A stretch of 64,000 bases of DNA from Sporodiniella umbellata. Its lineage: Eukaryota; Mucoromycota; Mucoromycetes; Mucorales; Rhizopodaceae. Location: assembly GCA_025677835.1 (NCBI GenBank), contig JAIXMR010000031.1, positions 62,001 to 126,000 of the forward strand, in the 5' to 3' direction. A program made the translations under genes and the position numbers. This document shows positions 1-10,952 of the stretch, piece after piece (the first letter of the stretch is position 1; each line of letters starts with the position of its first letter). A model generated the notes under the pieces. That model searched no databases. It worked only from the letters and a program-made list of their open reading frames with translations, and had not been told where the DNA came from.

Positions 1-1287
1 GAAAGATTCCAGCGTTGTCTTGATCTCTACTTGGCTCCCCGAGTTCGTAAAAACAGACTTGACATTGACCCTGAGTCGCTTGTACCAAAACTGCCCAGCC
101 CTAAGGATCTTCGCCCTTTCCCCACTAAGCAGGCGCTTGTATATGAAGGTCATACATCCCGCATTCGTGCTCTTTCGATACATCCCAATGGTCTTTATGC
201 CCTTTCTGGATCTGACGATAACACATGCCGACTTTGGGAAGTACTTACCGGGCGTTGTCTTTCTTTGTGGAGATTTGAAGGTGTTATACACGCTATCGCC
301 TGGTGTCCCAATCCTGATATGTGGCTTTTTGCCATTTCTGTTGGCCATGGTGAGGTTCGTTTGATTTCTCCACCTCAGCTTTGTACACCTTTGCAAACTA
401 TGAACACTGATCAGTTTGTGAAAGCCGGATTTGCTAACCCTTCAGAAGGTGCACAGCACGCTACATGGGTCAAATCCAAAGAAGGTGATGAAAGTAAACA
501 CGGCTACAAAGCCTGCATTCAGCACACACAAGCAGTCAAACAGCTCACTTGGCATAGGAAGGGTGACTATTTAGCTACCGTGGCGCCCGATGCGAAAAAC
601 TTGGCTGTTCTTATCCATCAAATCTCAAAGCACCAAACACAAGCTCCTTTCCGACGTCTCCAAGGTCTTGTGCAGAGAGTGGCCTTTCACCCTCTCAAGC
701 CTATTTTCTTCGTTGCTGTAAGTTGTTCGTTTTTTCAGACAGAGAAAAAAAATCGTTACTTATTTTGTTTGTTTAGACGCAAGTTCTTGTTCGTGTATAC
801 GATTTGATGCAACAACAATTGATTAAAACACTTCAAACCGGCGTTAAGTGGGTTTCAAGTATTGACGTTCATCCTGGTGGAGATAACGTAGTAATTGGTT
901 CATATGACAAGAGAGTATGCTGGTTCGATCTGGATCTTAGTGCAAAACCTTACAAATCTTTGAAGTAAGCTTGGATATGCTTTGAAAGAAAAAAGATGTA
1001 TATCAACTAATACTTTCTAAATTAGATATCATTCAAAGGCAGTACGTCAAGTGTCTTTTCACAAGCGATACCCACTCTTTGCCTCTTCATCTGACGATGG
1101 CACAATTCAAATCTTCTATGGTATGGTATACAATGATTTGCTGCAAAATCCTTTGATTGTTCCTGTAAAGATCTTGAAGGGCCATGATGTCAAAGACAAC
1201 CTTGGCGTGTTGGACGTTGAGTTCCACCCTACTCAGCCTTGGATTTTCTCAAGCGGCTCTGATGGCACTCTTAGACTTTGGACATAA
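1..1287 (+). CDS. ERB1: Ribosome biogenesis protein ERB1/BOP1, C-terminal part (5' end outside window)
   Basis: The open frame enters at base 1 and already reads the conserved linker before the WD40 propeller ([20 protein letters not shown], then [14 protein letters not shown]), typical of BOP1/Erb1. WD-like repeats follow ([12 protein letters not shown] near 210-240, [11 protein letters not shown] near 1090-1120), and the protein ends with the family-typical [11 protein letters not shown]. Three exons join in phase: 1-717, 777-964 and 1026-1287. In other eukaryotes Erb1/BOP1 works in the nucleolus in the PeBoW complex (Nop7/Pes1-Erb1-Ytm1/WDR12), which is needed for 27S pre-rRNA processing and 60S subunit assembly. 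The N-terminal BOP1 domain lies upstream of the window. The match is strong across the whole visible part. Confidence 0.93.
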
Positions 1288-1290
1288 AAT

Positions 1291-1886
1291 AAATAAACAC
1301 TGTAGTATATTGTAGACAATTTTTTTTACTATCATTTCGGTCTTTTCTTTTTCTTTTTTTATCGAATAAATACGCGTACATACAGCTGACAGGCGTGGTA
1401 TTGGCTTATAACTGCTAAATGTTTCAAAAGTTTTGTTGTTGATTAGTAAACGCGCCTTTTTACTAAGGGTCTAGAACAGACGCGAAAAAAAAAAAAAAAA
1501 AAAAGGGCTTTCTTATACTATATACACGACAAACTCAATTTGCCACGTTATACATGAAAAAATTTAGCTCTATACTTTTAAGTTATCCATATAAGACCGT
1601 AAGAGAAAGAAAGAAGCTTTGCTGTCTTGAAAAGTTGCATAAATTCTGTAGTTTTGAATAACGAAAAAAAAAAAAAAAAAAAAGCAAATACAAAAGCCGC
1701 GTTCTTTTTTTCAACAAAAAATACCAATGTCAAACAAACGAATAAAGCTGAATGGTAGAACAAATGAGAAAGAAAAGATAGGATATGACGGGGCTGTTCT
1801 CTTACTCCCTCATTTCTCCCCTCTTTTTTTTTTTTTTTTTTTTTTTTTTCGCAGTAAAGTAACGCTAGATAGAGCCAAACTCTACT
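1291..1886. other. Intergenic region between ERB1 and DNA2
   Basis: About 600 bp of AT-rich sequence, holding the ERB1 3' UTR and the DNA2 promoter. It contains two A20 tracts (1485-1504 and 1664-1683) and a T26 tract (1824-1849) that ends 37 bases before the DNA2 start codon. Long dA:dT tracts in yeast promoters exclude nucleosomes, so the T26 may be a promoter element. That is inference. No convincing gene was seen. Confidence 0.6.
1824..1849. repeat. T26 homopolymer in the DNA2 promoter
   Basis: An uninterrupted run of 26 T lies just before the DNA2 start codon. It could act as a nucleosome-depleting promoter tract, or it could simply be a slippage-prone homopolymer. The window has many such tracts beside genes. 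Confidence 0.7.
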
Positions 1887-4800
1887 ATGGAAACGAACGA
1901 AGAAGAAGACATGTTTGGCGATGACTTTGACCTGGAAGAATTAAACGATCTTTATGTTGGACTAAATAAAGAACAGAAAAAGCAGGCCGATACATTTGAC
2001 GATCTTCCACTAGAGGATCTATTGGAGATACTAGATGCACCAAAAGACAATGTTGATTCTTCTTTGGCTGCTGATACAACGCCTTCAGAGCCCTTGTCAG
2101 GACCCACGATAGTTGCTTCTAATGGAGAGTCGCAGCCGAAATATGAACATAGCACACAAGATCAGGGCGAAATTGGAACAGCAAAAGTAAAAAAAAAAAT
2201 AAAGAACTATACGCTGACACGTATGATAGAAAAAGAGAAGATTTACTAGATACTTGGTAGCCAACGTCACTATAGGGACTTTCCATAAGAAAGAACAAAA
2301 ATCAACAGAAAAGGTTTTACTTTTAATTTGTCTCTAGACGCTTATATTATTTTGTACGTCAGGTTTTATTGCTTCTTCAAGAAGACAAAGACGTTGCCAT
2401 AACAGCCCGTCTAAGAGACGAATGGCTTCAGACTGTTGTTAACATTGGCGATGTCGTTCACATCCCTTATACAAAAGAAACAGTAGAAATCATCATCGAT
2501 CAGGAACGGAATTTTATTATTGTACACCCAGATCGACTTATCTCATGTACAGCTGTTGCTGGAAGCAATGAATGTAGCCGAAGGTCATATTTTCAAGATA
2601 GAGTACGCTCTGTTAGTGATTTTAACGAACCTCTTGTTCATGGCAATATTCTTCACCGTGTGGTTCAAAGTGTTCTGCAGACTGGCAACTTTTCAATAGA
2701 TAGTATCAAAGCAGAAATTGAATTGGCAATACAGGGGTCTATAGAAGAGCTTTATGCAATCGATAAAGACGAGGAGAGTACAATGTCAATACTTAGTGAA
2801 TATGCAGAAACCATTCACAAGCTAGGCTCGCTCTACGTGGGGTCTATACCTAAACCAAAGGCACATACAAGCTCAAACATGGGTAAAGATGCCGCCAAAA
2901 TAATGAACTTCAAAACGGTAGCTATTTCTAAAGTATTGGATATTGAAGAGCATATATGGAGCCCAACATATGGCTTAAAAGGAATGATAGATGCCTCAGT
3001 TCAACTAAAAATGAGCCCAACCGGCCAAGTTTTAACGGTGCCATTTGAACTAAAAACTGGAAAAGCAAGCGGCTTTTTGGAACATCGAGCACAGACTGTT
3101 TTATACACGCTTTTAATGAGTGACCGATACGGTAAACAAAAAAAAAAAAAGAAAAAAAAAACTGAGCTTAACGGAACGTTAGATGTTGACATTACTGCTG
3201 GTATATTATACTATACTAAAACAAACAGTTTCTATGTTTTACCCGCTCTACGAAACGAACTGGTCTCCATGGTTATTTTGAGAAACGCATTGGCTTGTTC
3301 CTTAAAAGACAAAAAAAAAATACCACCAATGCTTCGCGACTTTCGCACATGCCAATACTGTTATTCAATTGATGCATGTACTGTATACCATAAAATAATG
3401 GAAGATGGAACAGGTACAACAAGCGGACTATCTTCACTCTTTGACAAAAAGACCAAACGCATTACAGGCCGATCAGCCTTATTTTTTAAAAAATGGTGGG
3501 GGTTGTTGGAGAAAGAAAAAATAGACTACGATTATTTACTTAAAGGAATTTGGAGTCAGAATGCAGCCGAGAAATCGCTAACGGGGACGTAAGTTTTATA
3601 TGTCTATATGTCTACGTAAGTGTGAAGTTTATACAGAAGGATCTGTTTTAGATGTCTTGGTAGTCTTAAGCTTGATATGGAGCATAGCAACATTGATCCC
3701 AATACTGGAAGATGGAATTATCGCTTTATTGCTAGCGAAGAGGATAAGCCGTTGTATAACTCTTTTTCTCCTAGCGATCTTGTTATTGTTTCCAGTATGG
3801 AGGGTCATGTTTATCTCTCGTGTGGTGTTGTCCTTTTTCCTTGCACTAAATATATCCAGGTTAGTTTAAATGAACCTCTCAGAAATCCCCCAATAAAATC
3901 AGACAAATTCGATAAAGACAACAATCAAGACTTTATACCATTCTTTCAGCACAACGGTGATGTAAACCAGCTTTATCAGCGCAACAATATCCAATATCGA
4001 ATAGATCTAGATGATGGTACTGATAAAATGGGTGTACTTCGAAACAATTTGATTGAGCTTGCGAAAGGAAATGAACGCAAGAAAGAGTTGATTGTCAACC
4101 TGGAAAAGCCTATTTTTGATGGAACTATTCAGCCAAAAGAACCTATCAGTTTGCACTTGAACACAGACCAAAGAAACGTGCTGACTAAAGTGCTTCAAGC
4201 TAAAGATTACAAACTAATTTTAGGAATGCCTGGGACAGGCAAGACTACTACTACAGCAGAAATCATCAAGTACCTGGTAGGAATGGGAAAAACAGTTTTA
4301 GTAGCAGCTTTCACCCACAATGCTCTGGATAACGTTTTATGTAAAGTAAAGGCCCAAGGAATTGATCTAGTGAGAATAGGGCCTTCTAACAGGGTAAATT
4401 ACATTCTGTAAATGGATTGAAAAAAAAAAAAAAAAGGATTAATTGGTTTATTTAGGTGATGGCTAGTTTGAGAGATTGTGTAGCCCAACTCAACGATACG
4501 CTAACTACAGTAGACGACATGAAGCGGTTCTACGACTCAAAAAGAGTTGTTGGTGTAACATGTCTTAGTATCGGGCAGTAAGTAAACAAAGAAAAAAAAA
4601 AGTGGTAGGATTAGTATATGTTGATCACAGATTGCAGTTTTCTTATACAGAAAAGACACTTTGATTATTGTATTATCGACGAAGCTTCTCAGATTACGCT
4701 ACCTATGTGTATCGGACCAATTCGGTATGCAGATAAATTTATCCTTGTAGGTGATTTATACCAGCTCCCACCTCTCGTTCAAGACAGCGAGGCACTGCAT

Positions 4801-5851
4801 GAGGGAATGCAAAAGTCGCTGTTTGCAATACTAGCAGAGGCGCATCCTGAGTCTGTGAGTTTATTAGAGCATCAGTATCGTATGAATAAAGAAATTATGG
4901 AAGTGGCCAATATGCTAGTTTATGACGGCAAGCTAAAGTGTGGTAAATACTCTGTTTCTACGCAGTCATTGGTACTTCCTCGACTTGAGGATGGTTTGAA
5001 AAATTACCACATGCTGGAAGGAACGCAATGTCAGCACCCCCAAGGCAATTGCTGGCTATATAAAGTTTTAGATCCTGAGTAAGTATTGTTTTTATTTTAC
5101 TTTAATTAGAAAAACGAGGCTAAGAGACTCTTGAAGGCAGAAAGTATTGTTTTTAAATACAGACAAGATTCCTGCTGAAGAGACCTATACCTTTGGGAGA
5201 AGTGTAAATAATACCAAAGAGGCTAAAATTGTGTATGATATTATAATGGCTTTATCGGAGTGTGGTATGGAAGACGAAAACATGGCAATTATCTCCTTTT
5301 ATCGATCACAGCTGAGAGCCGTTCTAAACCTTATAAGAAGAAGAAAAAAGTTAGAGATTGCTACAGTAGATAGGTATCAGGGAAGAGACAAAGACTGCAT
5401 AATTATCTCGTTAGTGCGAAGCAACGCCCAGGGCAATGTAAGTGATAAAATGTAAGGATGAAAATGGAACTTATATTTGCAAATAGTCTGGTGCGCACTT
5501 GAAGGATTGGCGACGGATCAATGTAGCGATTACAAGAGCAAAAAAAAAGCTTATTTTGATAGGCTCACTAAGTACACTTGAAGTTTCTTCACCTTTTTGT
5601 CAATTGATAGGCATGTTGGAAGAAAAAGGACACGTATGTCATGCAAAAAAGAAGAAAAGAAAATGTTCTAAACTAAAGCATATTTATAGATTTACAATTT
5701 AGAAAGTGATATTCTAGATATGCACCCAACGCTAATTGAAGATGATTTATATAAAAAGAAAGAACACAAAACATTTACTCCCGCATCAAATATACTAAAG
5801 AAAAGCGAAATTTTGAGCAATATAAATCAAGAAACGCATCTAATAAATTGA
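1887..5851 (+). CDS. DNA2: DNA replication ATP-dependent helicase/nuclease DNA2
   Basis: Nine exons join in consistent phase: 1887-2186, 2230-2313, 2363-3588, 3652-4393, 4456-4577, 4638-5078, 5137-5437, 5487-5633 and 5690-5851, giving about 1,174 residues. The N-terminal third is a Cas4/RecB-like nuclease: an Fe-S cysteine in NECSRRSYF, active-site residues in GMIDAS and PFELKTGK, and the remaining cluster cysteines in [10 protein letters not shown]. The C-terminal half is a superfamily 1 helicase with Walker [11 protein letters not shown], Walker [19 protein letters not shown] and [16 protein letters not shown]. Dna2 processes long Okazaki flaps and resects double-strand breaks. Odd points: a 43-nt first intron beginning with an A-run, and a Lys-rich insert (bases about 3136-3162) inside the nuclease domain. 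The gene converges on the G-alpha gene with a 147-bp gap. Confidence 0.93.
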
Positions 5852-5998
5852 TGACATTTAGCATCACAGTATGAAGTGGTTTTTTGTTGCCCTAATCAAA
5901 GGGAAAACCAGATAGTGTGTTTATTAGAAATGCTATACAAGACGAGGAAAGAGAAAGAGATGAATGTGTATATAAGGAAATTGCGAAGATAGGCTGAA

Positions 5999-7166
5999 CT
6001 ATAATAGGCCTACGTTTCTCAAGTTATCATGCACCACAATATCATTGACAGCATTCATTACAAACTTGATTTGTTTGGTATCTGTTGCACAAGTCAAATG
6101 AGTATAAATCTGTTTTGTGTCTGCTCTTGTGTTCACGGTGGTAAATTTGTCGTGGAGATACTGGCAGGCTGCGTCATAGCTGTTGCCTCCTTTGTAATCT
6201 CCAAAGTATTCCTCCAAAGGGCTTTTGATCAATTTCTCTTTAAACAGGTCTATTTTGTTCAGGAAAAGAATGATGGAAGTCTTAAGGAACCATCTGGAGT
6301 TACAAATAGAGTCAAACAGGGTGAGTGATTCTTGAAGGCGATTAACGCTGGCATCTTCAAACAAGACTTGATCATACTCTGAGATAGCTACTAAAAACAC
6401 AAGAGCCGTCACATTCTCAAAGCAGTGTATCCACTTCTTTCTTTCTGAACGCTGACCGCCCACATCAAACATACGGTAAGTCAGCTTGTCTATCACGAAT
6501 GTTGTTTCTGTGATTCCTGTAGATTTTACTCGAGATCGAAGAACGTCTTGATCACTTGGCATATATCCTGATTGTCCTATCCGTAAGATAGAGTCAAAGT
6601 AGCTGACAAGAATAAGACATTAGTCCTATTTATTTTGGTAGCAAAAACTTACTATTTGGCAGAATCGTTCAGCTGAAATTCGTTGGCTCTGGATACACAG
6701 TCCTGCACCCCGGGATCTTCCCAAAGAGAAGCAATAGCGTCTACTAATTCGTGGCCTAAATAATCTGTTTGTGGTGGTGCATCTAGAACAAGCTTTCTGT
6801 GTAGATCGTTATCAGGATTTCTAAATTCAATCCCCAAACTTTCCATTGCCTCTAAAGTAACTATCATGGATTGCATTGTATTGCTGAATATGACTTCTTT
6901 AAAGTTTTCCCTTTCTTCTGGAGTATAGCCTCCATCATGAATCAACTTCATTTGTTTTAAGATTGTAGATTTTCCAGACTCTCCAGCGCCTTTTGTAAAA
7001 AGCTGTTTAAAAGACCTTACGTTTTTGTTTTTGCCACTGTTTGTTTACCAAGAAGTAACATTTTAATCTCTTTTCTTAAGTTGATACGGTCGCGTTTTAT
7101 TTGCGTTTCAATCTCCTTGCTCCTTTGCTTTCCTTCTGCTTGCTCTAAAGATAGACAGCAACCCAT
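5999..7166 (-). CDS. Heterotrimeric G-protein alpha subunit
   Basis: Three exons (7166-7049, 6989-6653, 6602-5999) encode about 352 residues, the normal length for a G-alpha. The start MGCC offers Gly2 for myristoylation and Cys3/Cys4 for palmitoylation, so it should sit on the plasma membrane. The P-loop GAGESGKST is rebuilt across intron 1. Switch I RSRVKSTGI, switch II DVGGQRSERKKW, the NKID guanine-specificity motif (FLNKIDLF) and the TCATDT loop are all present. The C-terminus ends NVGLL with no cysteine four residues from the end, so there is no pertussis-toxin ADP-ribosylation site. Mucorales carry many G-alpha paralogues, so no subgroup is assigned. Its promoter is the 238-bp gap before the VPS9-ankyrin gene. 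Confidence 0.95.
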
Positions 7167-7404
7167 TTTTTTGTATTTTTTTTTTTTAAAAGAAAAAGAA
7201 ACAAAGAGAAAAGAGAAAAGACCAAGGAGAAAAATCGTTACAGACAAAACGGGGGCCAGTTTTTTTTTTCTTTTTTGGCTCTCATTTCAGAAAGTGACAT
7301 ACCCAAATTAAGAAAGTTTAGGGAGAAGTCAAAACAGTACAAAAAAAAAATAAGGTTTAGGAAATATCAAGCATGAAGCATGCAAAAGGTAACTTGGAAA
7401 TTAA

Positions 7405-10400
7405 CTAAAAATGATCCCATTTATTGGACGTCTGAGTTAGCAGATTCAATTTATGTCTTTCTATTTCTAGTGTACTTTGCGCTAGATGTCGGATGGTGTC
7501 CATCAGTCTTTGGGTATTTGTGAGCTGAAAATGGGCTAACTCATCTGCTAGCTTTTTGTGCGATTGAATAATTTGACTATCTATAATGTCAAGCTCCTTC
7601 ATGTCCTATATGACAAATGAGTAAAAAAGAAAGAGGTAAAGAACAGTGTAACATACGTGTACGACCTTGCTTTTCTCCTGTTCAATCGTTTTATTTTCTT
7701 TAGAAAACACAAGCCAGCTACTCTTTGTCTTTTTGAAAAGCTCTTTTTGATCTTCAATACTTTGCTTCAGGGTCTTTCTTTTCTGAATCAAATCCAACGG
7801 TCTCTGAGCTAGAGACTTTAACAAAATCAATTAATAAACATAAGAGGTTACCCATTTAAAAACCTGTTTCTCCTTAATTTACTTACTACAACACTCTTCA
7901 TTAGATCGTTACTCGTATCGTACTCTTTTAGAAAAACTGCGAGCGGCTATAGAATTCGATTTAGTACCGTGTACAAACCCCTTTACCCCCTTCTTGTGTC
8001 ACCCACTCTCCTTACAAAATAGCTACACGTAGCATTTGCACAGACTTTAATTATATCAAACAAGCTGGGCTCAGTAATCGTCTTCAAGTCTATTGTAATT
8101 TCCAACTGTTTCATTTGCAAATCTTGATGAGCATCAAAGCATCACTGTTAGTATATATAAAATAATACCCTTTTTTTCCCTTTTTTTCCCTCCTCTTTTT
8201 TTTTTCTTTTTCCTTTTTCTACCTTGTCTTATACTGTCAAGCTGTCTACCTGCAACCAGTACCTTTAAACAGCTTTCTTGCAGAGGTCGAATTGTATCTT
8301 GAATATAACTGAAAAAGTATTTTTCCTCTATACTATTCATACTGCATGAAAAATGCTCCATCTTCTCCTCTAGTAGTTGCTTTCTTGAAAGAGAAAGGTC
8401 GCGAACAACCGAGGGATTCCAACAGGAGGACCGAACAAAGCTTAGTACCAGATCATGGTGACATAAAACTGGGTGTCCCTCAAGCCAGACCATAAAACTT
8501 TGTAAACGTTGTAGCAGAAGATGAGCGAGCAAAGGCGATGCATACTCGGCTAAGTCATCAAGGCTAGGCAAAACAAGCTCAGGCGCTTCAAAAGATAGTT
8601 GCTTCCTTAAAAAAAGAAAGTCTTGGAGTTCTCTTTGAACACTTTTTATTGTATTCGATTGAGTTCCCTTTTTTTCCGAAGGAGTTAGTTATAGGAAGGT
8701 TTCTTTTGATGCACCTACCTTTCTACTTGTAATCACCCAATTCATTTTGAGCGCGTCAGACACATTTACACGAGTGAGACACCATGTGTAAGTACCTTGC
8801 CTACCTTGCTTTATTCCCAGCAGAAACTCTGAATTCAAAAACAAAAAGTCAACAAACAGATGTATAATCTCGATTGTGTTACCGTCTACAAAGCAAGCCA
8901 AGTTGCCTTCGGAAAGATAGGTCGTGGGCTGTACCCCTTTCCAATTCAAATCGTCAAATCTTGCCCCGTGGTGACAAAGAGCTTGGATCATAGCCCTCTG
9001 TCCGTGTTGGACGGCAAGATGCAAAGCCGTGTTACCCTCCGGCCAATCTTGCGCGTGTATGAAATACCTGTATTTTTTAATAATGAAGTCCAGGCTCTTG
9101 TCCCCCATTATTAACTTGGATTGTTTGGCCAATAAATGAAGTGCAGTACGACCATGATGGTCAATTTTGTGCAACGTATCCACCGAAGCAAGCTCCATCA
9201 AATCCAGTCGGCCTTGATCAGCCCATGCCATCAAGGCTGACTGACCCGTTTGATCTGTATCTAATAACAGACGAGGCCAATCAATTTGGTTTCTCTTAGA
9301 AAGTAGCTTAAGAAGCTCACAATCTTGGGTAAGGTGATAAAAGGTCTGCCCCTTTGCATTTTTTTCAAAAGGGCTCAAGCCAAGGTCCAAAAGGCGGAGT
9401 ATGAATTCTGAAGAACACTGGCTGGCGCGATGAAGAGGGGTTTCCATGGAAATAGGATGCCTTGAGGCTGAGACAGGATTTACGTACTTCAAAATTTTCT
9501 CCAAAATATTTATGTCCCCTATATTGCATGTATACATCATTGCAGAGTCTCCATGACTGTCTGTCTCGTTCAAACTAGAAATAACAAGGCTGTCTTTAAG
9601 CAGAAGATCAACAGAGACTTGCGATCGACTTTGAATGGCGCACATCAAAGGGGTCCTGTTCATATCATCTCTGTCAGCCTTTTTAACACCACCTTGGTAT
9701 TCAAGAATCCATTTTATTATTTTATGCCGTCCATATAAGCAGGCTGTCAAAAGTGCATTGTTTCCCTCTCGATCGCGGGGATCAAATGTCCGTGCATGGT
9801 AGTATTGTGTGAACAGTGCAATGTTTCCTGATCGAATACTTTCCCAAAGACATTGGTTTTGATATGTGAATTCTGGTTTTACTGAGTATAGTATATAGTC
9901 TAAAACACCTTCAAATGTGCTCACAGAGTATCCATAAAGACCGCAAGTTACGTTTCTTCCAAAATTGTAATCCTGGAAAGATAAAAAAAAATGTTTTCAA
10001 AAATTAGCCCCTCAGGAAAAAGACACTAAACTTACTTTGATATAAACTAAGTTGGCCATAAGATGAGGAACTTTACTCCTTATCAGGGTCATTAGGAATA
10101 GAGGGACCAACGTATCTGTGCTCGCATAAAGGTCAGGGTCTGACAGCTCTTTCAAAGTACGCAAGAGACACTTTAGCTTTTCTAGCGGTGTCCGAAACGA
10201 ACCAATTTTCTCAAACCAAGCAGTGGCGTTTTGAACCCTTTTTCTTTCATTTTGGACATATGTTGGGAGACCAATTTGAGGAAAGTCCAGATAAGTCAAA
10301 GACGTCAAAGATTTCCAAAGTTCTTTGTCTTTATCTATGATAAGCTGCGAAATCTTGAAAAAAACCATATCATAAGTTTCTTCCATCACGTAGTTTTCTA

Positions 10401-10952
10401 CTAACTCCGGATCCACTTGATTGTTAGCAATCTACCCGACAGTTAGGCTGCGTGATTTTTTAAAGAGCATAGTTACGTTCAAAGATTTCTCTACAGCGCT
10501 CTTTGCCCCATTGAGCAACTCTGGTAGAGTCTCGTAAGAAGTATTACAGAATTCTGATATAAGAATATCTACTTTTAGAAATACCGGATTTCGTAATAAA
10601 GTTTGTCTACGAAATGTAGGCTATGTTATTTCTCTATCAATTTTAAAAAAAACTAAAAGAATAGGGAGGGCATTTTACTGTATGTTATTCTAAATGCTCT
10701 TTCATCAGTATCACATGAACACAGTACACGTTGACTCTACCTCATAGTCCATATGATCCATAGTTATATCACAACTCATGTATAAAAGCACATGTGTACA
10801 TTGGCTCTGGTCGTTGTATAGCAGCTTGGAATACTTGATCTGTATAGGTTTACAAGAAGAAGTAATTATGCATCCATGGCTGAATTCAAAGACAGCTCTA
10901 GAAATGGCAATCAAGTCTTTGGTGTTAGGCCGAATGGGAATGACATGATTCG
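7405..10952 (-). CDS. VPS9-ankyrin-PX-BAR protein (VARP/ANKRD27 and yeast Vrl1 type)
   Basis: Read right to left, the translation gives four blocks. First, an N-terminal segment (about 10952-10727; IRPNTKDLIAISR, SHGCIITSSCKP) that resembles the VARP N-terminus. Second, a VPS9 Rab5-GEF domain (about 10640-10025; ENYVMEETYDMVF, PHLMANLVYIK). Third, ankyrin repeats (about 9930-8870; REGNNALLTACLYGRH, EGNTALHLAVQHGQ). Last, a PX domain (about 8870-8400; RELQDFLFLRKQL, PELVLPSL) with a C-terminal coiled BAR-like region ending KWDHF. The ankyrin exon joins the PX exon in phase through an intron ending near 8665. Vrl1 in yeast has this order and forms the endosomal VINE complex with a second SNX-BAR protein, so a Rab5-like GEF and tubule-coating role on endosomes is inferred. 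The first exon and start codon were not resolved. Confidence 0.82.

Noticed and set aside
8860..9738. Plus-strand frames opposite the ankyrin repeats
   Set aside because: They are antisense shadows of a well-supported minus-strand ankyrin region.
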